The notes under the pieces are model-generated. The model was not told the origin of the DNA and made no database searches. It saw only the letters and a list, made by a program, of their open reading frames with translations. This document shows positions 17,677-24,720 of a DNA stretch of 64,000 nucleotides, piece by piece. Every line of letters begins with the position of its first letter. The stretch's first letter is position 1. Source of the stretch: Candidatus Melainabacteria bacterium (GTDB lineage Bacteria > Cyanobacteriota > Vampirovibrionia > 2-02-FULL-35-15); contig JAHFBF010000001.1 of assembly GCA_023250195.1 (NCBI GenBank), forward strand, positions 562,422-626,421. Direction: 5' to 3'. The translations under genes were made by a program, and so were the position numbers.

Positions 17677-19221
17677 ATGATTAAAGGGATAATTACTGCT
17701 GCTGCTAAAACCTTGCCGCCAACCGGCTTAGTTCCTTCAGCCACTGAAGATGATGTCAAGGGTCCAACTAATACAGGCCAAGGTTTACCTGTTGCTCCTA
17801 ATTCTGAAGGTATAGCTTCTGCAAGACTTGCTTTAAGTTCAACTTCTCTAACACCAGGACAGCTTATTCCAATTCATGATGATTCATTATTGCCAGGATA
17901 TTCTGCTAAGCCATTTGACTTTAATACAATTAAATCAGATCAAATAGTTCTTGTTAATTTAAGAGACAATTCTCCAAGCGATGACAAACTTGTTACAGCA
18001 TACGAAGCAAAATGTGGTTATCGGTATAGTACTCACTGGAATTGGAATGGCCCGGTGGGTTCACATGAGGGAGGCAGCTGGGGAGGTAAATCCTGTGCTG
18101 TATTAATTCCATATGATAATGCCTGTGAATTAAATGGAAAACCTGCTGGTGGAAACGAAGTAGATACTTTTTGGAGCAAAACATTTAATGGAAAAACTGA
18201 AGAAGCAATCTTACTTGTAAAAAAAGATTCTGTTCCTGCTGGAATGATACAACTTCTAACTCCTCAAGAAGCAGGGCTAGATCCAAACACAAAGATGAAA
18301 ATTTTCGGTGTTTCAGATGATATAAATGAAACAATTCCGCACATGGTAAGAAAAATGGGAAGAACAGCAATGAATGGAGGGACATTAACGCTTGATCCAG
18401 ATTTTAATTTGAATAATCCGATAAGTATTTTAACTGTTAGTGATGAAACTATAGCAAAACGAAATGGTGTAAAGAAATTTCTTCGAGAAGAAGGGGTTCA
18501 AGAATGTTTGCATAGTTACTCTCCTTTTATGCAGGTTGAGGCATCTTTGACTGTTCTAGGAAATTTTTTAACCGGTGAAAGTTGGACTAAAAATGGAACA
18601 GATTTTCAAAAGGTAATACTTCAAAATTTAAATAGTGCTTTAGAAGAAATAAATGCTCAGCCGGATTTGAAGCAGCATTTCCCTCTTGATGTAGAGAAAT
18701 TTAGACAGATAATAGAAGAATCTAAAACACCTGAAGATGCACAAAAAAGACTAACATCAGGATTAGGGGAATTTAAGCTTTTTACATTTAAGCTTTTTAT
18801 ATTTGATCTTGCCAATAAACATGAAGCAGTATTGAAAACAGAACCAAAACTTTTATCAGCTATTCAACAATATAGTAATTGTGATCAATTACAAAGAGCA
18901 GATATAAGCGCTCTTTTAGAACCTCTTGCAGATGCCATTTTCAGCCAAAACACAACATCCTTCTTTGGATTGTCTCCTGAACAAATACGCCATTTAAGCT
19001 TAGGAAATTTTGTTTTAGATGCTTTAAGACAACAAGGAGTCGACATACAAAATGATACAATTTTTGAAACCCTTCATGTTCCAGAAACAATTAAAGATGA
19101 AGTTTCAAGAAGATTTAGTTTAGATCCAAATAAATATTTCTCACCGGAATTTTTTGATGCTGCAAGTGTGCTAAAGAATACTTTCAGTACACTTCAAGAA
19201 GAACACAGCTCCACTAACTAA
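17677..19221 (+). CDS. Protein of unknown function, 514 residues
   Basis: I do not recognise this protein. It begins MIKGIITAAAKTLPPTG and has a low-complexity first 60 residues. Residues about 100-175 hold a Gly/Trp/Cys-rich segment (THWNWNGPVGSHEGGSWGGK, CELNGKPAGGNEVDTFW) that looks like a compact beta domain. The C-terminal 250 residues are predicted helical. No signal peptide or membrane segment is evident. A GGAG lies upstream of the ATG. The start resembles that of the helicase on the other side of alaS (MIISGLSTADSKLPKG, then ARL-SS in both near residues 50-55), which may mean a common leader or chance. Confidence 0.55.
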   Translation: MIKGIITAAAKTLPPTGLVPSATEDDVKGPTNTGQGLPVAPNSEGIASARLALSSTSLTPGQLIPIHDDSLLPGYSAKPFDFNTIKSDQIVLVNLRDNSPSDDKLVTAYEAKCGYRYSTHWNWNGPVGSHEGGSWGGKSCAVLIPYDNACELNGKPAGGNEVDTFWSKTFNGKTEEAILLVKKDSVPAGMIQLLTPQEAGLDPNTKMKIFGVSDDINETIPHMVRKMGRTAMNGGTLTLDPDFNLNNPISILTVSDETIAKRNGVKKFLREEGVQECLHSYSPFMQVEASLTVLGNFLTGESWTKNGTDFQKVILQNLNSALEEINAQPDLKQHFPLDVEKFRQIIEESKTPEDAQKRLTSGLGEFKLFTFKLFIFDLANKHEAVLKTEPKLLSAIQQYSNCDQLQRADISALLEPLADAIFSQNTTSFFGLSPEQIRHLSLGNFVLDALRQQGVDIQNDTIFETLHVPETIKDEVSRRFSLDPNKYFSPEFFDAASVLKNTFSTLQEEHSSTN

Positions 19222-19225
19222 CCAT

Positions 19226-19252
19226 GAAATGCAGTCTTTAAAAGCGGCTTAA
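19226..19252. repeat. Direct repeat of the marC 3' end, outer copy
   Basis: 27 bp that match 19871-19897 with two mismatches. Read on the minus strand it encodes PLLKTAFHG plus a stop, against PLLKTAFRG plus stop in marC. With the other copy it brackets the ORF6N gene, as an integration or duplication would leave. Confidence 0.65.
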
Positions 19253-19258
19253 CCCAAC

Positions 19259-19319
19259 GAGTTACAGACAATGTAACCCATGATATCACTTTTATAAAGA
19301 ATGTAACTTCTGGTTACAT
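19259..19319. promoter_or_regulatory. Clustered GTTACA/TGTAAC inverted repeats upstream of ORF6N gene
   Basis: Two inverted repeats are visible: GTTACA-gacaa-TGTAAC at about 19260-19276, and ATGTAAC-ttctg-GTTACAT at about 19301-19319. They sit just before the likely -10 (TAATAT, 19341-19346) of the ORF6N gene. They may be operator sites, possibly for autoregulation; this is inference. Confidence 0.4.
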
Positions 19320-19355
19320 GTGTTTTAACCTTACTAGGCTAATATTTTTCCCGAC

Positions 19356-19862
19356 ATGAGTAACACACTTATAAAAATAGAAAAAAGGATTTTTATTATC
19401 AGAGGAAAGAGCATAATGATTGATAGCGATCTTGCATTACTTTATGGTGTAACAACAAAAAGACTTAATGAGCAGGTGAAAAGAAATAAGAAGCGGTTCC
19501 CTTTAGATTTTATGTTTCAACTTACAAAGAAGGAGAAAGATGAGGTGGTCGCAAATTGCGACCACCTCCAAAAGCTAGTGTTTTCAGCAGTTTTACCGTA
19601 TGTTTTTACTGAGCCAGGAGTTGCTATGCTATCTTCTGTGTTAAATAGTGAAAAGGCTGTCCGTGTAAACATCCAGATTATAAGAATTTTTATCAAGCTA
19701 CGGGAATTTATTTCTACCCATAAGGAATTAGCACATAAACTAAACCAACTTGAAAATAAAATTGGAAAACATGATGAAGAAATTCAAACAATTTTTCAGG
19801 CAATTAGACTACTAACAAGTATTCCTGAAAGTAAAAAAAGAAGAATAGGGTTTGTAAGTTGA
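19356..19862 (+). CDS. ORF6N-domain DNA-binding protein
   Basis: A 168-residue protein of the ORF6N family, a DNA-binding domain common in phages and mobile elements. The N-terminal part has IRGKSIMIDSDLALLYGVTTKRLNEQVKRN (about 16-45) and FPLDFMFQLTKKEK, both hallmark blocks. EVVANCDHLQKL and LPYVFTEPGVAMLSSVL follow. The C-terminal helices (NQLENKIGKHDEEIQTIF) look like a coiled coil. It lies between two copies of the marC 3' end and ends one base before the marC stop. No integrase accompanies it. A TAATAT box 9 nt upstream suggests a leaderless transcript. Confidence 0.85.
   Translation: MSNTLIKIEKRIFIIRGKSIMIDSDLALLYGVTTKRLNEQVKRNKKRFPLDFMFQLTKKEKDEVVANCDHLQKLVFSAVLPYVFTEPGVAMLSSVLNSEKAVRVNIQIIRIFIKLREFISTHKELAHKLNQLENKIGKHDEEIQTIFQAIRLLTSIPESKKRRIGFVS
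19542..19568. repeat. 27-bp palindrome inside the ORF6N gene
   Basis: Perfect 13-bp arms (GAGGTGGTCGCAA and its complement) around a single A. It encodes EVVANCDHL, a segment I recall as recurrent in ORF6N proteins. Confidence 0.7.
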
Positions 19863-20495
19863 TTAGCCCCGAAACGCAGTCTTTAAAAGCGGCATAATAC
19901 CATTAACTATATACTGCACACCAATACATAAAAGCATAAATCCCATAATTCTCGTAAATGATTTCATCATTGTTGCTCCCATTTTATGAGCAATGCCATG
20001 CGCAAGTATAAGAAAAATATAACAGCTGAAAGCAACCATACCAATAGTGATTAATATGACCACATAGTGGAGAATAGTTTTTGCATCTGTAGTCATTCCT
20101 ATCATTACTGCAATAGCTCCAGGGCCACTTAAAATAGGCATAGCTAAAGGGGAAAATGCAATGTCATCTTTTTCTTCAGATTCCTGCTGCTCCTGTGGAA
20201 GAAGTCTGTCTTTCTTTTGCAGCATTTCAATAGCAGAACCAATAATCATTAATCCACCTGCTATACGAAGGCCTTCCAAAGATATTCCAAAAAACTTTAA
20301 TATAAGTCCACCTGCTATAAAAAAAATAATCAAGATCCCGAATACATACAAAGTTGCTCTTTTTGCAGTTTCTTTTTTTTGTTTTGCAGAGTATTTTTGT
20401 GTTAATGAAGCAAAAACCGGAACAGCAAGAAGCGGGTCCACTATTGAAAATAATGAAACAAAAGAACCTACAAAAAATAAAAGCATTTCATTCAT
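19863..20495 (-). CDS. MarC-family integral membrane protein
   Basis: A 210-residue inner-membrane protein of the MarC/UPF0056 family with six predicted transmembrane segments. The first helix carries SLFSIVDPLLAVPVFASLT, with the family's N/D-P motif. The second half repeats the pattern in AMPILSGPGAIAVMIG. A cytoplasmic loop (EMLQKKDRLLPQEQQESEEKDD) divides the halves. The transported substrate is not established for the family. The gene has no Shine-Dalgarno sequence and a TAAAAT box (20510-20505) 9 nt before the ATG. Its 3' end is duplicated at 19226-19252. Confidence 0.9.
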   Translation of the reverse strand: MNEMLLFFVGSFVSLFSIVDPLLAVPVFASLTQKYSAKQKKETAKRATLYVFGILIIFFIAGGLILKFFGISLEGLRIAGGLMIIGSAIEMLQKKDRLLPQEQQESEEKDDIAFSPLAMPILSGPGAIAVMIGMTTDAKTILHYVVILITIGMVAFSCYIFLILAHGIAHKMGATMMKSFTRIMGFMLLCIGVQYIVNGIMPLLKTAFRG

Positions 20496-20504
20496 GGGAA
20501 ATTT

Positions 20505-20510
20505 ATTTTA
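20505..20510 (-). promoter_or_regulatory. -10 box of marC, leaderless arrangement
   Basis: TAAAAT on the minus strand ends 9 nt before the marC ATG, with no ribosome binding site between. Confidence 0.4.
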
Positions 20511-20524
20511 ACATGGTTTTATAT

Positions 20525-20611
20525 GTCATTGCGAGCCGAATAAAATGAGGCGTGGCAATCCCAAAACGCTAGGAGATTGCCACGTCGGCACTTTGTCCTC
20601 CTCGCAATGAC
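20525..20611. repeat. REP-like palindromic element, copy 1
   Basis: Bounded by GTCATTGCGAG and CTCGCAATGAC, with inner arms GCGTGGCAATC and GAGATTGCCACG. This CATTGCGAG...GCAATCTC type of element is common in many bacterial genomes. It lies between marC and the metallophosphoesterase gene. Confidence 0.85.
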
Positions 20612-20638
20612 AGTTACCCGTGAAAACTTTTACACACA

Positions 20639-21586
20639 TTAATAAATTCTAAACTTAATAGTCTGCTCTCTGTCTTCTTTAGCTCCCTGAGTTAATGACC
20701 AGGATTTTGAGCTGTTTTTACTTTTATCTCTTAATTCCTGTCCATTAACAGGATGCCACTTGAAGTTTACAGAAAGATATTTTGACTCTTCCTGAGTAAT
20801 CGTTATTTCTCTAAATGCATTTGGATATTGGATTACAGCAGGACAGCTGTTATGAATTTTATTTTTAATTTTAACCAGTCTTGCAGCATGATAATGACCA
20901 CTGAATACACCTATTACATTTTTATAACTTTCTATAATCTCCAGCAGTTTTGTTCTGTCAGGTTCTACAATAAAATGATCTCTACTTTTAAATGGTTCAA
21001 TAATAGGGAAATGCAGAGCAATAATTACATATTTATCTTTGTTTTTTTCAAGTTCACTTTTTAACCACTCAAGCTGTTTATCATCTATCTGCCCTAGCGC
21101 TGTAACAACCTTATCAGTAGTACCATCAAGACAAATAAATGTAAACTTTTCATTTGGTGAAAAGGAGTAATAAGCCATATTGTCAGTAAAGACGCGATTA
21201 ATCGCGTCTCTATTTGTAAATTTTTTAATGTACCCCTTTTTACCGAGTCCGCCATTTACACTTACATCATGATTTCCAAGAAGCACATACCAGGGAGATT
21301 TTGAAGCCATTGTTATTTCAACATATTGATCAACAAGTTTTTCGTCAGGAACATCAACCTGATCACCAGTAGACAAAACAAAGTCGAGATCTTTTATTTC
21401 ATTAATCTCATTAACTGCATCGGTTAAGAGCTTCTCTGAACTTCCTAAAAGTCTTTCTCCATCTTTTGCAACAGATCTCTGAAGATGAGTATCAGTAATC
21501 TGTACAAAATGTAAAAGAGTCTTCGGAGCATCAGCTTTTATAACTGCAAAAAAGCCTGATAAAAAGACTAAAACACTAAGTGTCAT
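20639..21586 (-). CDS. Exported calcineurin-like metallophosphoesterase
   Basis: A phosphodiesterase of the 3',5'-cAMP/Icc type, 315 residues if started at the ATG ending at 21586. Metal-binding blocks are QITDTHLQ, STGDQVDVP (GD motif), LLGNHDVS (GNHD), ALHFPI and FSGHYH. From that ATG the protein begins MTLSVLVFLSGFFAVIKADA, an obvious signal peptide, implying a periplasmic or surface location. The frame is open to 21724, but the extra 46 residues are entirely encoded by a REP element, so the start could be either site. A 20-bp palindrome (21190-21209) is also translated within it as NRDAINRV. It lies downstream of the dismutase gene on the same strand. Confidence 0.82.
   Translation of the reverse strand: MTLSVLVFLSGFFAVIKADAPKTLLHFVQITDTHLQRSVAKDGERLLGSSEKLLTDAVNEINEIKDLDFVLSTGDQVDVPDEKLVDQYVEITMASKSPWYVLLGNHDVSVNGGLGKKGYIKKFTNRDAINRVFTDNMAYYSFSPNEKFTFICLDGTTDKVVTALGQIDDKQLEWLKSELEKNKDKYVIIALHFPIIEPFKSRDHFIVEPDRTKLLEIIESYKNVIGVFSGHYHAARLVKIKNKIHNSCPAVIQYPNAFREITITQEESKYLSVNFKWHPVNGQELRDKSKNSSKSWSLTQGAKEDREQTIKFRIY
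21190..21209. repeat. 20-bp perfect palindrome in the metallophosphoesterase gene
   Basis: AGACGCGATTAATCGCGTCT, translated in frame as RDAINRV on the minus strand. The AGAGACGCGATTAATCGCGTCTCT type is, from memory, one of the most frequent palindromes in filamentous cyanobacteria. Confidence 0.75.
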
Positions 21587-21699
21587 TGCGAGAGCATAAG
21601 CTCGAAGCAATCTCCCTGACTTCTTCACGCTTGTGAGATTGCTTCGCTCGCCTCGCTCTGCTAGCGGAGCGGGTCGGTCTTTGACCTCCTCGCAATGAC
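21582..21699. repeat. REP-like palindromic element, copy 2, at the metallophosphoesterase start
   Basis: GTCATTGCGAG at the left and CTCGCAATGAC at the right bound about 118 bp containing GAAGCAATCTCC and GAGATTGCTTCG, plus the smaller palindrome GCTCTGCTAGCGGAGC. It overlaps the ATG at 21586 and keeps the reading frame open upstream. Confidence 0.85.
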
Positions 21700-21747
21700 G
21701 GGATTCATTGTTTTTTCTTTTCATTATTTATCCTGTCCTGTTTATCC

Positions 21748-22491
21748 TTATACAGTAACAGCCTCACCAAAAGGAATTGAGAGTGCCTGCTCCAATCTTT
21801 CTTCTACAGGTTTCCAATCTACATCTGCAATAAAAGCATCTAAGTATTTCTTTTTGTCAGTACCATAATCAATCATATATGCATGTTCATAGGCATCAAG
21901 GACTAAAATCGGATGAACCATTGTCGGGACATTGAGATTATGTCGCTCAAGTCCATAGACATTTATTTTTCCTGTTCTATAATTTAACGCTGCAAGTGAC
22001 CAACCATGAAATATCTTACCAACAGTTTTCAGATGTCCTATAAGACTTTCAAGGCTTCCAAAGTCACGATTAATCATTTTCTTAAGAGTACCTTTTAGTT
22101 CTTTATTTGAAGCTCCAAGATTACCAAAATATAACTCATGCAGCACTGCACCATTTAACATGCTGGTTTGATCCAAATGCCAGCCGCGATAATTAATCGT
22201 GTCTGGATTATTTGTATCAAAGCTTTTAATTCTTGCTTCCAGATCATTGATTTTTGTTATATAACCCTCATATAACGCAAAATGTGCTGTTAACTGCTTA
22301 TCACTAAACCCTTTTAAAGCACCTCCTAATAGATTTGTATATTTTTTTGCAAGATATTTTTGAAGAGGTTTACCATTTTCTATTCCGCCAGATGAATCTT
22401 TACCTGAAGCATTAGCCGAATTTGTACTTAATGCTGCTGCTGTACTTAAAAGCCCTAATTTTAAAAAATTTCTTCTATCTAAATCTTTCAT
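21748..22491 (-). CDS. Exported Fe/Mn-type superoxide dismutase
   Basis: A 247-residue superoxide dismutase preceded by a Tat signal (DRRNFLKLGLLSTAAAL, 5-21), so it acts outside the cytoplasm on folded, metal-loaded protein. The four metal ligands appear intact: H70 (TAHFALYEGY), H118 (VLHELYFGNL), D199 and H203 (DAYEHAYMIDYG). Two usual residues differ: the second His of the H-x3-H-H block is Tyr, and the Trp of D-x-W-E-H is Tyr. GWSLAALNYRTGKINVYG is typical of the C-terminal domain. AAGGAGAAAACT precedes the ATG. The pairing with the metallophosphoesterase downstream is probably an operon. Confidence 0.9.
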   Translation of the reverse strand: MKDLDRRNFLKLGLLSTAAALSTNSANASGKDSSGGIENGKPLQKYLAKKYTNLLGGALKGFSDKQLTAHFALYEGYITKINDLEARIKSFDTNNPDTINYRGWHLDQTSMLNGAVLHELYFGNLGASNKELKGTLKKMINRDFGSLESLIGHLKTVGKIFHGWSLAALNYRTGKINVYGLERHNLNVPTMVHPILVLDAYEHAYMIDYGTDKKKYLDAFIADVDWKPVEERLEQALSIPFGEAVTV

Positions 22492-22582
22492 AGTTTTCTC
22501 CTTTTACACTTAAACATTATAAGTTCTAGAAAGTAATATATAAAATCAATACACTTTATTTGTATACACTTCTAGACTAGAA

Positions 22583-22622
22583 GAGATTGCCGCGTCGCTG
22601 CTTCGCAGCTCCTCGCAATGAC
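22583..22622. repeat. REP-like element, half copy 3
   Basis: The right half only of the same REP family: GAGATTGCCGCGTCGC, a small hairpin GCTGCTTCGCAGC, then CTCCTCGCAATGAC. It lies between the divergent dismutase and purD genes. Confidence 0.8.
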
Positions 22623-22671
22623 AGTATTGCGTAATATTTTCATACTCCTCAAGAAAACTGCCTCAATTTCT

Positions 22672-22700
22672 GTGACACACCCTTTTAATTACCGTATAAT
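22672..22700 (+). promoter_or_regulatory. purD promoter, leaderless arrangement
   Basis: GTGACA (22672-22677) and TATAAT (22695-22700) are separated by exactly 17 bp. The -10 ends 8 nt before the purD ATG, so the transcript should begin within about 2 nt of the start codon. No Shine-Dalgarno sequence is present. Confidence 0.7.
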
Positions 22701-22708
22701 CTCTATAT

Positions 22709-24037
22709 ATGAAAGTTTTAGTAATCGGTGGTGGTGGAAGAGAACATGCAATTTGCTGGAAGTTGCATCAAAGTTCACATGTTACTCAGATTTTTTGTGC
22801 TCCTGGAAACGCTGGTATTGCTGAAGTCGCTACCTGTGTAGCGATACCACCATCAGATATACAAAGACTTGCAGAACTTGCTATCGTTCAAAAAATCGAT
22901 CTGACAATTGCAAGTATGGATGAATCACTTGCTAAAGGAATAGTTGATCACTTTAAGAAAAAAGGACTCCGGATTTTTGGACCCACACAAAATGCAGCAA
23001 AACTTGAATGGTCAAAATATTTTGCAAAAGAATTTATGCTCAGGCATAATATCCCCACTGCGCCATATGCATGTTTTGAACAGAGAGATTTTGCGCTTGC
23101 TTATGCAAAGTCACAAAAAACTCCTATTGTTGTAAAAGCAGATGGTCTTGCACTTGGGAAAGGAGTTACTGTAGCAAAATCATTTGAAGAAGCAAAAATT
23201 GCAATTCATAATTGCTTTGACGGAAAATTTGGAGAAGCAGGGCAAAAAGTCGTAATTGAAGAATTTATGAGTGGGCAGGAAGTCTCTATTTTTGCAATTA
23301 CAGATGGTAAAGATGCTGTGACTCTTGCATCTGCTCAGGACTATAAAAGACTTTATGACAGCGATCTGGGTCCGAATACAGGAGGTATGGGTGCTTATGC
23401 TCCTGTTCCTTTTATGACTCCTGAATTAATTGGTCAGGTAAAAGAAGAAATAATAATGCCCACAATTAAAGGTATGGAAAAAGAAGGATCTCCTTACCAG
23501 GGGGTTCTTTATTGCGGATTAATGATAGGGGAAGAAGGGGAACTAAAAGTTGTTGAATTTAACTCAAGACTTGGAGATCCTGAAGCTCAGGTTGTTTTAC
23601 CGCTGCTGGACGAGGATTTATTTGAAATATGCTGGGCTGTAACAGAAGGTAATCTGGGAAAGTATAAAGAAGGATTTCACAGATTAGGCGGTGCTGCTCT
23701 TTGTGTAGTTATAGCCTCAGGTGGTTATCCTGCAAATTATCAAAAAGGGATTCCTGTTGAATTCTCTAAATTAAATGAGCCTGTAGAAATTGTAAGTGGA
23801 AAAAATCCGCAGACACTTGAAGCAATACTTCGTGCTAAAGGGATTATATTTCATGCCGGAACTGCACGTGATACTGACGGTAAGCTCGTTTCAAACGGCG
23901 GAAGAGTCCTAGGGGTAACAGCTCTTGCTGACAGCCTTTTAGACGCACAGGTTTTAGCTTATAAGCTCTGTGAGAGAATTGACTTTGAAGGTAAATATTA
24001 CCGCAAAGATATTGGCGATAGAGGAATGGTAAACTAG
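22709..24037 (+). CDS. purD: Phosphoribosylamine-glycine ligase
   Basis: GAR synthetase, the second step of purine synthesis, joining phosphoribosylamine and glycine at the cost of ATP. The 442 residues start with MKVLVIGGGGREHAICWKL, the invariant N-terminal loop. The ATP-grasp domain contains KADGLALGKGV and PNTGGMGAYAPVPF. ALCVVIASGGYPANYQKG and NGGRVLGVTAL are typical of the C-terminal domain. The length is normal. No other pur genes lie in the window. Confidence 0.96.
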   Translation: MKVLVIGGGGREHAICWKLHQSSHVTQIFCAPGNAGIAEVATCVAIPPSDIQRLAELAIVQKIDLTIASMDESLAKGIVDHFKKKGLRIFGPTQNAAKLEWSKYFAKEFMLRHNIPTAPYACFEQRDFALAYAKSQKTPIVVKADGLALGKGVTVAKSFEEAKIAIHNCFDGKFGEAGQKVVIEEFMSGQEVSIFAITDGKDAVTLASAQDYKRLYDSDLGPNTGGMGAYAPVPFMTPELIGQVKEEIIMPTIKGMEKEGSPYQGVLYCGLMIGEEGELKVVEFNSRLGDPEAQVVLPLLDEDLFEICWAVTEGNLGKYKEGFHRLGGAALCVVIASGGYPANYQKGIPVEFSKLNEPVEIVSGKNPQTLEAILRAKGIIFHAGTARDTDGKLVSNGGRVLGVTALADSLLDAQVLAYKLCERIDFEGKYYRKDIGDRGMVN

Positions 24038-24050
24038 CTTGAGCCTGTTA

Positions 24051-24431
24051 TCATGCTACCCATGATGTTGCAGCTGCATCCTCTTGTACATTTGCTTCAT
24101 TTGCATTTTCTTTATTTGCATTTGCCCTAGCATATTCTACTTGACCAGCTTCTCTTCTATTTGCTTCGTCGGCAGCGGCTTGAGCTTCTGCCGCTGATGC
24201 ATCTATAATAGCTTGCTCTTGTCTGTGAGTTTCTTCCTGTGCTATTATGTCTCTAATCCCAGTATCCCCATTCCTAATCTTATCGACTAGAGCCTGTAGG
24301 TCTGCTGGAAGATTTTCCAACGTACTTAGAAGATTATCTGAAAGAAGATCCTTCGCATCATCAGCATTTGTTAATGAATATTTTGAAGCTTGCTCTACCG
24401 CAGGAACAACAACATTATAGCCTTCGCCCAT
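24051..24431 (-). CDS. Small alanine-rich hypothetical protein
   Basis: A 126-residue acidic protein I do not recognise. Residues 1-75 are helical (VPAVEQASKYSL, DDAKDLLSDNLLSTLENLPADLQALVDKI). The C-terminal 55 residues are very rich in Ala, Glu, Asn and Gln (ASAAEAQAAADEANRREAG) and are probably a long helix or disordered. There is no signal peptide. AAGGAG precedes the ATG. It is transcribed leftwards from a leader of up to 290 nt that contains the structured segment at 24521-24720. Confidence 0.5.
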   Translation of the reverse strand: MGEGYNVVVPAVEQASKYSLTNADDAKDLLSDNLLSTLENLPADLQALVDKIRNGDTGIRDIIAQEETHRQEQAIIDASAAEAQAAADEANRREAGQVEYARANANKENANEANVQEDAAATSWVA

Positions 24432-24520
24432 AAAATTCTCCTTTTTTAATTAGCATTATCATCTAACGTGGGCCATTTAAACATATCCCGATTAAAGCAA
24501 GATTAAGTATCTAATAAAAT

Positions 24521-24556
24521 CAAGACCCCTACGCGAATTCTAACGCAGGGGTCTTG
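24521..24556 (-). terminator. Terminator-like 10-bp hairpin
   Basis: Perfect arms CAAGACCCCT and AGGGGTCTTG around 16 nt. On the minus strand a moderately T-rich tract (ATTTTATT) follows. It lies about 90 bp before the start codon at 24431 and could act as an attenuator or end an independent small RNA. Confidence 0.5.
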
Positions 24557-24720
24557 TTCCTTAACTTTGTCTGACCTAGCTCCTGAAAATTCTCAGGAAT
24601 TCGACCTAACTATTTTACCTTCCGCTTGGTATACCTGCGGTTAATTTTTCCGCTCTCCTTTGGGTCAATTTATGTCGCCCACTTTTATTGGCAACCACAC
24701 GGTTACTAATAAGATTACAC
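24521..24720 (-). ncRNA. Candidate structured RNA or cis-regulatory leader
   Basis: This GC-richer stretch lies in an otherwise AT-rich intergenic region, upstream of the small gene ending at 24051. Read on the minus strand it shows a hairpin GCGG-aaaaattaa-CCGC, the palindrome GGTATACC, a hairpin TCCTGA-gaattt-TCAGGA flanked by two TAGGTC copies, and finally a 10-bp stem CAAGACCCCT/AGGGGTCTTG (24521-24556) followed by ATTTTATT. The final stem resembles an intrinsic terminator. I compared it mentally with 6S, tmRNA, SRP, RNase P and several riboswitch consensuses and found no match. Ends are approximate. Confidence 0.4.

Noticed and set aside
19259-19319. GTTACA hexamers as an HLR1 site for the RpaB-like regulator
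   Set aside because: HLR1 consists of direct repeats spaced by 2 bp; here the hexamers are inverted and spaced by 5.
24521-24720. ydaO (c-di-AMP) riboswitch, 6S RNA, tmRNA or RNase P RNA
   Set aside because: Short words look similar, but the invariant cores of these RNAs could not be aligned.
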